DNA of 62,000 nucleotides from Phoronis australis (GCA_002633005.1 NMRA01000343.1:1-62000), one strand, 5' to 3'; positions 12,501-27,500 are shown, numbered from the stretch's first letter. Program-made: numbers and translations. The notes: generated by a model not told the origin, from the sequence alone.

Positions 12501-15500
12501 GGTCTTTGCTTGGCTTTTGGCTCTCCAGTAGTTAGCCAATGGTTATACGCAGTCTGATGAGTGTAGAAAATGCAGAACGTTGTGTGCGTTTTTGTTATGG
12601 ATCAGAAAAAAAATTTCAGCATTTCTGTGTGGCAGATACAGAAACTTGCAAGAGTTAGAAAAACAGAAGCCAGTGTAGTATCTTTCTGGAGTGTGCATTC
12701 CGATTTTTCTGCAAATCCGATCATGATATGAGCTATCAAATAGCCATAAATTAGGAAAATTTCAACTTCGGCAGTAGCTTTGTGGTTAAGCAGTTACGAG
12801 ATTGTATTTGGAAAATATTGTTGGAATTTTAATGCACAAGTCACCTACTCAAAACACAAGAATTATTCTTAAATCAAGTGAACATTGCAGTTTTTTTCGT
12901 GGATTTTCATGTCACGATATGTGCTTTTGTGTAGAGCTTTATATTAAATCCTTGTTTTACATTGACTCATATTTAGGCAATTAGAGTAATGTAATCTCAT
13001 TCTTGGCTTGCGGTAGATAAATTTTGTTTCCTTATTGTAGTTTTAAAGCATTTTACTGTTTACAGTATGTTCTAATCAGTACCTCACAATCTGTAGTAAC
13101 CCTTAGTTAATAAATAAGTGAATTATTAACTCATCATCATACACTGGTTTTGCTCACATATATGTTGATGAGTCAGTCTGCTTAGGGTCGAAACACTCAA
13201 TTATTAACTGACAGTGTTACTGAGCTCAAGCCAATACTTACTCTCAGTGCTGATCTATTGATGATCAACTGGACTGTTTGAACGTCTTCATCTCAATACA
13301 TAATAAACGTGTGTGTGATTAACTTGAAATTAACGCCATCTGTGTCACATTTTAACTGTCACTAGCTAGTTGTAATATTATCCACTGTAGGAACCTGCCA
13401 AGTTGCTTGAGATTCCTTTGATGTGCCGAAGTGAGGAGAGACGACCCATGTTAGACTCCAACTTTAATAAGTGAGTGGACTACTAACTACTGGGAATTAT
13501 GTGGAGTGTTTTCATACAAACCCATTCCTCTGTCATGTTTGTTGTAGTCCACTGAATACAGTCATGGGTAAACCTGTTCTTGTTAGAGGAAAATAATGAG
13601 TTCTTCAACAATTAGTAATGGTAAACAGTCCAAAGTTTCGAACAGTGATTGATGTTAAATTGGCTACTAGACCAAGGTTTTGTGGTAGACTTCGTTCCAT
13701 TGGTCATTCAGTCTAAAGACTTTAATTCATAGCTGTGAGCAAGGTTATGCAGTCACCAGACGTAGTGTTGCTAGCACTTACAGTTTGTCCTTCACTTATT
13801 AGTAGGTACAGCAACTTTTCGTAAAGACTGCTGACGCCTGGACGTCGCTGAATTAACAGCCCCATTATTTGAGCTTTGCTGTGCCAAATAATGCAACAGA
13901 ATGTGTTTACCAAGTGCGACTTTGGAGAAAGTCAAAATTAAGTTTTTGTCAATCATGTACTTTGTGGCGTTCATAGTGAATACTGTCACCATTTCAGAAC
14001 ATTGCTCAAATTGTTCCAAGAGATCCATTATTGGGAAAGACTGATGTTCGAGATTCCTCACTATGCCGCCGATGCTTATACCAAGCAAGAAGAACTGAGG
14101 TGTTCACGGGAACACGTCCTGTTGGTGGTCAGAGACTATAACAGGTGGGTTATAGGGCGTGTTGCTGTTTGTTAGGGTCTATTGATGTTGTTAGGGTCTA
14201 TTGATGGGTCAGTAAAACCAAGTGGAATTTGCTTCTTTCAGTCAGTCAAATTATTTTGTGGTGGCAACTGGTACTTAAGCAAAGATGGAAAAGGCCAAAA
14301 TAATCTATTTTGAAATAGGCAATTTTTTTAATCTGTTTTGTTAGAACCGTCATTATTTTATGACTGTACCTGCGTCATCTTATGTTGGACATGCAATGTC
14401 CTCCACTATTTCTTTTCAGAATCGTTGCCTCATGTTATGTTAGATATACGATGTCCTCCACTATAACTTTGTAGAATCATTTTGTCATGTTATGTTAGAT
14501 ATACAATGTCCTCCACTATAACTTTGTAGAATCATTGCGTCATGTTATGTTAAATATACAATGTCCTCCACTATAACTTTGTAGAATCATTGCTGCACTT
14601 TCACAAGAGGAACTGAGTCTGTTTCGGGAACGGATTAAATTCCTGGACAAGAAGATTCACCCAGGGCTCACCAAACTCACCTGGGCGTCTAAAGGCATAT
14701 CCGACTATTTCATCGTGGAGTGCCGCATGCATGCCAGCAAGGTATTATTGTGTAAAGGGCTTTAATCATATTAAGTCAATGTTTTTGGAAATTAATCTTT
14801 TGTTGCCAACTGTGTCATATTTGTATCAATGAAAAATAAAAAATAAAATATTAGGGTGGACTGAGAGCTTAAAATATGAGGTGCACCAGATTGTCACAGG
14901 CCACATGGGTGGCCCATTGTACAGACCACCATTAAGTTCTTGTAAGTATCCTCTCTTTCATCAGGTTTTTCACGAGAGAAGTTTTCAAGTCTGCAAATTT
15001 TTGCATGAAATCATTCCTTGATGTAATGTTTAGAGTGGATCAAATATTGTGTCCACTGACATGCTGCGTATGATTTATGAGGATATTTTAGGTTACTTGG
15101 TATCAATGAAGGAACATATTAATAGTAAATACGCAGATAACATTTTACAAAACTAGAAAATACAAATTGGTAAGAATAATTCATTTCTTGAGGGTTTGAA
15201 TATTAATGTTAAATATAAAATTACTGTAACCATCATAAGATAAACTGGAAAAGTGGAAAACATAATTGATAAAATAAATAAAGTTATTGATTGTTTTATT
15301 TTAGATCCAAGTGATTGTGGACGACTACAAGGGTGCCAACGTCAACATCTCGGTGTCGTGCAAGAAGATCGCGGAACTCCTCCTGGTGAGAATCGATGGC
15401 AAGAAGATCTACGAGAACCTGGAGTTTGATGACGACCAGGAGAATCACCGAGAGAATGTGAAAAAGAAATTACAGCAAACGCACCACGACATCGTGGCAA

Positions 15501-18500
15501 CAATGAGGGGAACATTTGAGGTGTTCAAACACGATGGCAATGAGGTGAGGGGGGGGGGGGGGGNTGGTGGATATGCAGATTTGTAACATCTGATAAGGTG
15601 ACGTACAGATTTTTTAGAATGCTTGGAGTGAAAAATTACTGAGAAATAATCATATTTTGTAATTATTATAAGTGCCTTTTGGGTAACAGCTGGATTTGTT
15701 GTATGAAAGGGGTCTTCAACTTTGAAAGAAAGTTCAAGACTGAATCTATTATCAAAATAACCCGATAGTAAGACGTTTTTCTGGTTTTTCTCAATGTTAG
15801 AAAATCTAAATGATGTAAAACTTTTCTGGTTTTGCAATTATTTAAAGTGAGTAGAATACTGTCTTGGAACTGAGTTTTTCGAATTTATTCTAAAATGCTT
15901 GGTATTGGTTGATGGCAATAACTATGCATTATACTTGTTGATGTTTGACAGCAATACATTCACTTAGAAGTCAAGAGTCTTTGTAGAGCTTAATAACATC
16001 CGATTGACATTAGGTTTTCAATATAACTCACGACAGTCAGTGTATGTTTCTATTGTCTAGTTATTGTTTCAAATCTTTGCTGCACAGGTCCAACAACAAT
16101 GGGTCCGCTACACAGAGAAGATGGACCGCATGGTTGAAGAAGCATTCCGTGTCAACGTTAAGAACTCTCTTCACGAGCTGTCACGTGCCATAAATGGTGA
16201 CGGCAAGTCGACACCCAATCCGCTGTTCCGAGTCAAGGTCGTTCTGGAGGGTACCAAGGTCGAGTTTTCTCCCACACTCAAACAGCTTGCTCAGAGTGTT
16301 GGCAGCATAGCGTCTCACTTGACCACCGCCATCAATGAGTTCAGACGGCTGCCTGATCTGCTGACCAGGAAGAAATCCAACAAAATGGTAAGAGTGAGAC
16401 TGAAATGTATTGTTCATATAGTTTTTGCATAGAAAATGTTCACTTGAGAATTGTGAACAAAGGTTCTTGAGAAGATTTCTCGTGGAATCAATTTATGATT
16501 ACTTTAAACTATTTTATCGTTCTTTTGTTTATGCTTTTTGGCAGATCCCTTATGAGTTATGTACATTGTCTAATTTTTATAAGACTGAGTTGACTTTTAA
16601 TTGAACAGTTGGAGTTTAATACCTCACTGTATTGTCACTTCACATCAATATCATCAGAATGGTTAATTCCAGCAAACATTCCCGAGTTGTTTACTTTGTG
16701 TGCACACCATTAGTAGTATGTATTTCTTTACTGTGTTTCATCAGTCATTGAGGTAATTGCCTGAGAAAGGAAAAGGTCAAAAGTGACTCACTTGACAGTG
16801 CTGGCAGACGTAGTAGTCTCTCATGTAATAAAATTTCATGAAACCCCCATTAAGTACACCTGTGATAATTTGTAATTATTTCGGTTTATTACAGCCAATC
16901 CACGAGCTGATTGCCAAAGATGAGGAGGTGAAGAAGATTCAGACAACTGTGAATAATGGCATGCAAGCCAACGCCAGTAACCTTCAGACGTACTTGATGA
17001 CCTGGGACAACTACCGGGAGATCTGGGAGATACACAAGGACTCGTTTATACGACGCTACAAGAAGGTCAACCCGGCAGTCACCTCGTTTGATGCCGACAT
17101 CTCGAGGTATTGCACTTGAGAAAGGATTCTTGCACTGAGACGTTTTGGAATTGGATTGTATATGAACTAAATGTAGGCAACTGTGGTCAGGATTTAGGAT
17201 TTCTGAGATCTAAATATCTTATTTCTTCATGACTGCTTAATTCGAATTCTTTCCTTCACTTTGAATTATTATTTATGCATGTTGTGTCACAATTTCAAAA
17301 TATGTTGGGCTTTGTTCTTTGTGGGCATGTAGATCAAATGATGAAAATCCGGTCTTAGCTAGGAGGGTCATACCTTTGATTTAAATTTACGCAAAGTTCA
17401 ATAACATGGCTCGTGAAGACAGTCATTAAGTTTACTTTACATCAGTTATAATGGTTTCTCCCTTAAGAGACGCAGTGTTGCCTTTGCAACAACATGCCTG
17501 TGACCATCTTAGCTGCGACGAGACGTCTGACCTTTGATATAATGGACAACAACTTTTATCTCTCATTGCCTATCAATAGTCTGACCTCATGTTGTTTTAC
17601 TTCATTTTAAAAGATTAATATTTTTAATGTTTTTATCTAACTTTGGTGTACATTAATTTTCTTTGTCGCCCAGATACACCGAGGTCGCCAACAACGTGCA
17701 AACCCAGGAGACGATACTCAACATCCAATTCGTCCTACTTGACTGCTCACCGCTCAAGTACGCCATCTTGAGTCACTGCCAGGAGTGGCAGAACAAGTTC
17801 TCCACCCTCCTCAGTGAAATGGCCATCAGTGGACTGAAGGAGCTCAATGAATTCTTGAACACTAACGCCACCAAGTGAGAGTTTAATTTGATGGTTTTCT
17901 TTTGAACTTCCCTGTGCTGATTTTGATATTGAAACGTCATGAGAATTAACTAAAAAAAATTTTTTTTTTGGTTCTTGATGTGTTGCAATTCTCAAAGATG
18001 CATCTTAATTCAATAGTTTTCATTGCCCAGCTAACTGCGTATTTGTGTTTTAAATTACTAGATTTTGCTATTTCTTGTTTTATTCCAAATTCCTTGCTCG
18101 AGGGGTGGAAATGTGCTATGGAATTGCGATGTGCAAGATAAGTTTTAGATAATCTTATTTTTACCTGAGCTGAATTTATGTAACTGTAAACCCCAACTTA
18201 CTATTTGGGAAATAATATAATATACTGTTATTGCATTTCTTGCCCTGCTGTTGAAATGTAATATATTGACCAATTTTAAAGCTCAGCACACTCTTTCTGA
18301 CACGTGGTGTTTGTTGCATATTTCACATGCCCAAAGTAAACCACCAGCCATGTTCCCTTGCAGTGTCAGTCGTCCCCCACAGACCTTAGATGAGCTGGGT
18401 GAGAGCCTGACACTTTGGGAGACTCTGAACACAGACCTGCCCAAGACTGAAGAGAAGTTTGCTCCTCTTTACGACCAGTTCAACATCCTAGAGAAATATG

Positions 18501-21500
18501 AAGTGGCCATACCTGAGGATGTGAGTGATCATTGTTCAGAAATTTCAAGTATGCCACTGTGTGGGCTACAATGCTTAAGAATATGTAGGACCCTTGAAAA
18601 AGGTCCAAATTTGGCTAATGTAGGAACTCAGTGTCTCAGAAATGGCTGATCAGATAAAAATGAAACTTTTATGTACTGTGCTTTATGCACTATTCTCCAA
18701 AATTCTGTTAGGAATTGTTTTAAAATCTTCCAGTTGCAAAAAATGAAAACGGAATTGTATTTTAGAAAACTGTCAGTGTCTTTGAGGTCTCATCTTGGAA
18801 ATTTATATCAAATGAAATTTGATCATGTTATTGATAGCATTGCTCTGCTATCAATGTACCTTTCTTTTTTGCTAAATTTTATTAAAAAGACATATTAGTC
18901 ACATGACTCAATTACTGGCAAATGAGGAAAAAGTCAAACATCAAATTCTATAGGATTTCTTCTTTCATAAAATACATACTTTAGCGGGATTAAAATCTAT
19001 AGATTTTTAGATATTGGCAAAATACACAGACTGGTTAATAAGGTCTTACATAACCTTGATATTATATTTGTCATATATGGAAAGTTTTCTGATCATTGAT
19101 CTTTGTTTCATTGCTTTACACTAGATGTCTCTTGTGTCCTTTCTGTTGTTGTTTTAGAATCTTGTTACTATTAAGTGGATCGCTTCTTGTTCTTTTATCA
19201 CCAAAAATATCTAGTGGACAAATGGTCATTTTATTTTATTTTAATTTACATTAATTGAAGTAGTTTCTGAATTATGCTGTGGGGAAAGGAATACTTTCAA
19301 ATATGGTGATTTGAAAGTAAAGCACACCATTGGCGTCATCTTGGTTTTTGTTGAATAAATCTGAAATTGTGTTTACTTCCTGAAAATGCACATTTTTGTA
19401 CCCATTTCCCAGACAGTGCATTTATCCATTATTTTTATTAACTTTTTTCTTCATAGTAACTGGTTATTGCTGGACGGTGACTGCATTTGTCATGTGACCT
19501 GCATCGAAATGGAAGCCATGAAATGTTTGCTAAGATCATAATTTACCTATCTATACCATTTCCATTAACCTGAAATGACTGTGGTTAAGTTCTGTCAGAG
19601 AAATTGAAATGTCCGTTCTCTAGGTGATGGTGATGCTGAACGAACTCAATGGTGTTTGGGAGAGCTTCAAGCAGACCCTAGTCGACTCTGACTTGATGCT
19701 TAAAAAACACAAGGAGAAGTTCAAGACCAGTTTGCTGGCTCAGTCTGAGGAGTTTAAGAAACAAGTCAACCAGCTGGTGACAGACTTCCACAAGAACGGG
19801 CCATTTGCCGCCTCCATCAGCACGGCAGATGCTCTGGAGCACATTGCCAAAGTCCAGGAAAACGTGGCTAGTCTGAAGGCCCAGGAGGCGACGCTTCGTC
19901 GAGGACTGGGTATTTTCAAGATTGACCAGCCACCGTCGAAAGAGATTGCTGTTCTGGACAAAGTAAGTAGTCTCATAACATCTAAATTTGAATTTTTACT
20001 GTCAAAGATAAAATCAGTTACATTGGTCAAAAAAGGGCATCGCTATATTTGATGACATCTGTGTATGTTGGTAGCAAACATTCTGACTTTTGCTGATTCT
20101 GACTTCTTTCAGAGTCCTCGCATAAGCTTGGAATAACACACACTCTTGTGTTGGTACACTGAGAAAGCTAAAATCTGCAGAAGCCATAGTGTTCTGATCT
20201 ATTAGCACCTGCAGTGTACTATATTGGGAGCGACTGTTATTTGTGAGGGCTGAAGGAGTAGTCAACGTCCTGGGGTTTATCATATCATAGGGTGGCCACT
20301 GTGGCTAAACAAGGCTGTTGTGTATTTGATTTTTACTGGCACATAGCCCATAAACGTTGTTTTATGAAGATTGTTGTTAAGTTCACGTACATAGCCCAGC
20401 CAGAATGTGCGTCACTTGCAATGCTTTGCTCTTGACTTATGAAGGTGCTGCATAAGGTTCACCTACGGCCATCTTATCAGTGACTAGGCATTACTAAGCC
20501 CGACCTTAGGTGTTATTAAGTACCAGACTTCAGCTTTGCAAGCTTGGTTCTGCCAGAAAGTGAATCGTACACAGCCAGATTTTGAGGATGTTAGGGGACC
20601 AAGCCCCCTTTCAAACACGGCACGTACCTATTTTTAGGGGTGTCGTAAATGCTTGCGGCTCAGAAATTGCTGTTGAGCCCTTGTTGCGGCATCCTGTGGT
20701 GACAGTACCTGAGAGATAATGATAATGATATTGGCAGGACCTGGAAATGATTGAGACTGTGTGGTCCATCACCAAGGAGTGGGAAGAAAACTGGGATAAT
20801 TGGAAGTGTGGCAAGTTCCTTGATCTACAGACGACAGACATGGAGAATGTAGCTGTTGGACTCTCCAAGAGACTCAACAAACTGAGCCGAGAGCTCAAGG
20901 TGAGTCGATGTTTATCGTATCTTTTAGCAAACCCCTGAAAGTCAATTCCACGTACATCCACTTACTGTTAAGGTTCAGGTCATTTAGTACAATTTTTGTA
21001 CTGTTTGACTAGGATTTTAAAACATGAGTTTTCCAAATAGGTGTCTAAGGCTCAAAATTCTGAGCTCTGATGTCTTTGACTGGGGTCTCTGGTTTTGATC
21101 CTGTTCATAGTTTTGATCAGGTTCTGAATGATATCGACTACTTATGGTACATTGCTTGTCATGGACGTCTATTACCATGAATATTGTTTGTGGATAAATC
21201 TAGCATAGGAAGACTTACATTAAGAAATTTAATGCAAAAAGGCATGATTGTGTATGATGTAATTAATTGTTTGCATTATGTCTGACTGTCTTTTTTGAAA
21301 TTCGTGTAATAATTTATGACTGTGTATTTTTGCTGTCCATTCTTACATTGACCTACTTTGTGCCCCGTGCAGATGAGACAGGAGGAACAGAAAACTAAGG
21401 GTCAAGTATGTACTCGCACTGCCCCCTGGTGTCACGTGTGCCAACCTGCCATTCCATTTGTGAAACAATTATTATTTTGAGTGACTGACATGCACATTAT

Positions 21501-24500
21501 TTTGTTTAATCTGATGTGGAGTGGTATGGCATAATAAGTGCGTGAAGTGCTTTGCCATGTTCAATAACACTGATCAAAAATAGAACTGATCAAGCTACTT
21601 TGCCTGTAACCCATTGACTGCACAATTTGAAACAAACGTAGAAATTGCCAGATGGTGATATTACCACAATCTGTTTTTAATGTGGAAATTGATTTTCATA
21701 ATGACTGATATGTAATTTAAGATAAATAATGAATTATCTAGCCATGAACTCTGAAAAATTCAAAATTCTAAAATTTAGCTTGACCTTGTTTGATGAAAGT
21801 GAATTCACTTTGAAATTAGGATGGTGGATGATAATTCTAGAAAAACAAGTCATACAGGAAAAACATTGCAGTGTTTTTACCAAAATCACCTGTAATAGTT
21901 TATAAGATGTTTGATGAGTGATTTTAAACTCTAACCACCCAACACATTGCTTTATACTAACAGTAGCAATTAATATTTAAAGGCTGTAGTCAGATTGAAA
22001 CTAAAATATTTAGTCACAGACTTTGATATCCTATTGAATAAGAATTTAATATTTGCATTTAATGTTCTTTGTTCATTGTAAGGTAACAAAACAGTAGACA
22101 CAGCTTGGTTATTCTCTAAAGAAAAGTATTTTACTAAATGCTACCATGGTAATTTTTCCTGCAGGACAAACAGTGGGAGATTGTGGAGGTTAGTAAGGGC
22201 AAAGTCGATCAGTTCAAGCGAACAATGCCACTGATCACTGACCTCAAGAACCCGGCCATGCGAGGGCGCCACTGGACAGAGATCAAGAACAATGTGGTTC
22301 ACAAGGCATTTGACCAAGACTCAGCTGATTTCACCTTGGAGAAGATCATCGAGTACGGGTTTGACCAGTATGGGGAAAATATCAATGACATCTCTGGAGC
22401 AGCCACCAAAGAACTGGCCATTGAACAGGTAGAACTTCGCACCTTAATTGCTTGGATACCAATATTTAAAACTGGGATTGTTCAAACTGGACATGGATCA
22501 AATAGTCTCTGAAATTTCTTGGGATGTATAAACTATGGGCTCACTGTTTTCGTTATTAGAGGTGCTGCATAAAACTTTGACGTGACAAGAGGTTTTTCAA
22601 GTTAGTGAATTCCTAATTTTCTTGTGAACAGTATTTTGATTCCATAGCAATAAGAAATAATTCAATCGTTTTGCAACTGTTGAGAAGGCGAGAACCTATT
22701 CATGCGTGTCTTTTCGTCATAATTTTTCCAGAATTTTCCTAACATTTTTTAATCGAGTGAAAACACATTGTGAAATTTTAAGATTCTAGAAAAAAATTTA
22801 AAAAAAAAGATTTGCATGAATAGACCTCATATGAAGTTGCGTCAGTGTTAAAAAAATCCATTTGTGTGGCTTTTCATGATGCAGTAATCTGTTCCAACTC
22901 TTTAATCTTGATATACATCTATTTCCTCATCACAGTCGCTGAAAAATATCAGTAACACGTGGGAGTCCATCGAGTTGGACATCGGACCCTACAAAGAGAA
23001 AGGTCACTTTAAGATTCGCAGCACAGACGACGTGTTCACCGCACTGGAGGACAACCAGGTGCAACTGTCCACCATGAAGGCGTCACGCTTTGTCAAGGCT
23101 TTTGAGCAGGACGTGGACCACTGGGAAAGAACGTTGTCACACATCCTGGAGGTGGTGGAGATGCTGTTGACGGTGCAGAGGCAGTGGATGTATTTGGAGG
23201 TAAGTTGGGAGAAGATGCAAGAGGGGAGAAGTGGATGGAGGTAGGAGGGAGGGAGGGAGAGGTGAAAGAGGAACGAAAGGATGGACAGGAAGAATCCTGG
23301 AAGTAGTACTTAGAGGTGAGTTGGGAGAGGATGTAGGTCGAGGGAAGAAATGGATGAAAGGACATGGTAGGTCAGAAGGGATGCATCTTGGAGGTGGTAG
23401 AGATGCTATTGTTGGTAGAGATGCAGTGGATGTACTTGGAAGAGGCTGGCAGGAACGCAGGGAGAAGTAAGAGAAGGATGGACTCGTCCTGGAGGTGGTG
23501 GAGATGCTGAGAATGGTGTATGTCCTGGGGGATGTGTTGGGAGAGAACGTGAAATGGGAAGGGATGAAAAGAGAATGTAAGAGAGAACACACTGGAGTTA
23601 TCTGAGATGCAGTTGACACCATGTGCATATATAAAGGTCACTGGAGCAGAGGAGACAGATAGGAGAGGGTATAATTTGAAGAGTGTATGGGAAAAGAGTA
23701 GTATGGTTCAAAAGATGTCTGTAGATGTAGGTGACAGAGACAAGGGAGCTAGGGATGTCATAGATGAAGGAATGGGCAAGGAAGAGAGAAAGGTAAGGGG
23801 AAGTAGAGAAAGGGATGGGGAAGAGGACATGGGAAATGAAGATGCATCTGGAAGTCTTAGAGAGAGTTTTGCACATTACGGGTTTGTTGATATTTTTGCA
23901 TCGGGCTCTGCTTCCATAGGGTAGTAAAGAATTCTTAAAATTCTTGACATGTGCTGGGTATATACTGTTCAGTATGAAAGTTGTGTCACTTTCCCTCTTG
24001 CAGAACATCTTCCTTGGTGAAGACATTCGTAAGCAGCTGCCTCGTGAGTCAGCAGAGTTTGACAACATCAACGTTAACTGGAAAGTTATCATGACGAGGC
24101 TGAATAAGGACAAGAACGCTCTGAGGGGAACACATCACAAGGGTATGTACAAATGCTCTGAGGGGAACACATCACAAGGGTATGTACAAGTGCTCTGAGG
24201 GGAACACATCACAAGGGTATGTACAAATGCTCTGAGGGGAACACATCACAAGGGTATGTACAAATGCTCTGAGGGGAACACATCACAAGGGTACGTACAA
24301 ATGCTCTGAGGGGAACACATCACAAGGGTTCGTACAAAATAACAAATAGCTGGATGGAAATATTCAATACTCATCTTTTTTGGCAAAGCTGTGCTGCACT
24401 GGTGACAATGAGAATACGGAGCAAACTAAAATTTAAAAGTTTAAAAAACCAGTGGCTTGTTATGGTAATGGGTTTTATCAACAAGTACCTGTAGTGTGTG

Positions 24501-27500
24501 AAAGTCTGTTGAATTCATTCGGTGTTTTTCTGCTTGGAGTGTCAAAAGGTAGAACGTTTTTTATTTGGTACATTGTTGAATGATAGTCATCAAGGCAGAA
24601 ATGTTTTTTATTACCTTCCTGACTTATTGCTGCCTTGGTGACCCATTGAAGTTGAATTATTTGCTCTCAGACTAGCAGTCATTCCTTCATCTATTGGCTT
24701 GTATTTGTAAGTGATAATTTAAATGATGTGATATGACAAAGGTATAATATGGAGTGGTAATATGACAAGACAAAGGAATAATATTGCTGTGTCACTGTCG
24801 TCATCACAGCAGCCACTGTCGTCATGGTGATTATGTGAAAACAAACAATATAAATCAAGAACATTATGTAAGAGTCAAGGAACTTAATCACCATTATTCC
24901 TACCCTGGCTGTAACAGGTCTACTTGAACAACTCAATGACATGAACACTAAGTTGGAAGAGATCCAGAAGTCTCTGGACATGTACCTGGAGACGAAGCGA
25001 CAGATCTTCCCTCGATTCTATTTCCTGTCCAACGACGACCTGCTGGAGATCCTCGGCCAGTCGAAGAATCCTGAGGCTGTGCAACCTCACCTGAAGAAAT
25101 GCTTTGACAACATTGTGAAACTGAAGATGGCTAAGGTGTGTTGTCTGAAACGTTTTTGTCAAATGTAGTTTATTCAATTGTTTGAAAGTGCAGTGTCGTT
25201 CTTTGAATACTGCACTTGACGTCTGGTTAGTGTTGATAATGTTGTAATTTCCTCTACCGTTTGTCTATGTTGACCTTAATTGAAATCTTTAGAGTAAAAA
25301 GTAAATTTTTTCTACCCTCCTAGACGTTACATAGACATGATTGAAAATTTGAGCTTAGACATTAGTGGAATGACCGTGACTGACATAGCGTAATTTTATT
25401 TTATTTCCTTTTAAGGCGGGTATTACTCAGAAGTATGAAGCCAGTGCCATGATTTCAGCTGATGGTGAAGTTATTGACTTTGGTCACCCTGTGATGTTGG
25501 AAGGTCCAGTAGAGGTAAGTCTACTTTGTTCTTCGACAGTCTTACATTTCATTGTCAAACGATGTTTTTGAATTAATGTTCGATCAAAGATCATGTAAAA
25601 CTACCAGAGGATAAAGAAATAAGTGAAGTTGTCAACTTTTGACTTTTAATGATTGATCTTGAATCAAACTCAATGTACATAATCATTTAATTTTCAAAAA
25701 AGCGGACGACTTTCTTCTTGTAAAAAATCTCCAAAATCTCAAAAAAAAGATTTCCGGCTAATTTACAGTCAATTTGTATGGAAATTTTCATCCATTTTTC
25801 TCATCCGATTCTTGGTTTTTGACATAGCTAATAAAACTTTGACAAAACATGTCAGCTTTTTTTGAACACCACACTTAGTTTAACATTTTGAAGTGTATTG
25901 CTTTAGTAAAGTGTTGATAATTAAAAGTGACAACATGTGACTTATTGACTTTGGTTTGTCTCCTTTCAACCTAATGTGTCCTCCATCAGGCATGGTTGTG
26001 TGACATTGAGCGCACCATGAGGTGGACGCTGAAAGATCAGCTTAAGAACTGTCGAGTGGCTCTGAAGAAGAACCTGAACAAGAGAGACAAGTGGATCAAG
26101 GAGTGGCCAGGACAGGTAAGCAGGGCACAGGGGCTGGAGAAGGGGCACAGGGGCAGGAGGAGGGGCACGTTTCTTCACTTGGTGTATTCTTTTCGACTTC
26201 TTTAGAATTTAATAACCAGTCTCAAGTTGGTATTGATTGCTTGTTCATGGTTGTTCAAAAACATGAAAGATTGTGGCACATAACATGTTCAGCATTTTGG
26301 CCAATAGTGTTATGCAATAATACTAATTATTATTAATAGTTGAGTCGAGGCAAAGTCGCTGGATTCAATCACAAGTTAGTGAACTTTAATCAAGCTGGGG
26401 GTTCGTAGTGAATTTTGTGGCTGAAGCAGCCAATAGAATCCTCTCGATCCATAGTGTTGTTGTGTAAAATTAACTGAAACTAAAAATGAATTAAATTAAT
26501 CCATCTTTGTCTATTTAATACGTAGATGTGCATCACAGCAAGCCAGATGCAGTGGACGGCCGATGTCACCAAGGCTCTGGCCACCACTAAGGAGCGCGGC
26601 GACAAGAAAGCTCTGAAGAGTATGAAGAAGAAGCAGATCGCCATGTTGAACAAGTTCTCCGAGGCCATCCGGTCGAATCTGACCAAGATCCAACGTCTCA
26701 AGATTGTAGGCCTGGTCACCATCGAAGTCCACGCGCGTGACATCATCGAGAAATTGATCAAGAGCGGCTGTAATGACGTTACAGCGTTTGAGTGGTTGAG
26801 TCAGCTGCGTGTCTACTGGGACAGGGAGATTGATGACTGTGTGGTGAGGCAGACTAACACACAGTTCCAGTACGGCTATGAGTATCTGGGTAACTCTGGC
26901 AGACTGGTCATTACACCACTCACCGACAGGTAGGTGGACTGGTGTCACATTACTGGTTAATGTGTGGCTTGGTTGGGGGGTGGGGGGGAGTTGGTCAACC
27001 TTAGGAGGGAATTCACAGGTTGCTGTTTGTTGATTTTCTCAAGCATATTTGACAACTTTGTAATCTTGATACAGTCAGTGACATGTTTTCGTTGCCAATA
27101 TCTTCTTGAATTTTTTAGACTTGTGGGTATTTTTCCTAATATCTGATTTTAGAGTTGATATTTTCCAATAAGGTGATTGTTTCCCAAAAAGGCTAAATTT
27201 GATGAACTTTTGTATTTGCCCCTAGAGACAAGTCGTTTGAAATTTTGTTCATGATTAAAATCTTACTTTAACCTTCACTGCTGGTGTCTGTTTCACAATC
27301 TTAGTCAATGCTTTTAATTTATGTTTGCTTATGGTGTTGACTATCATTTTTGAGTAGCGGGTCATGTACATAGATTTACTGTCCTTGCCTCTACCAGGTG
27401 CTACATGACCCTGACCACGGCACTCCACCTTCACCGTGGAGGTAGTCCCAAGGGTCCCGCTGGAACTGGCAAGACTGAGACCACAAAGGATCTTGGGAAG

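Noticed and set aside
20290-20600. tRNA-like or SINE-like stretch in intron 20
   Set aside because: GGTGGCCACTGTGGCTAAAC hints at an A-box, but no B-box or arm structure follows at a proper distance.
23137-23628. 163-residue open frame on the - strand rich in Pro/Ser/His
   Set aside because: It is the complement of the purine-rich repeat block after exon 24. Its composition is low-complexity and it has no start context or similarity.
24118-24339. CRISPR-like array of 37-bp repeats
   Set aside because: The units are head-to-tail with no unique spacers, lie in a eukaryotic gene, and are derived from the exon edge.
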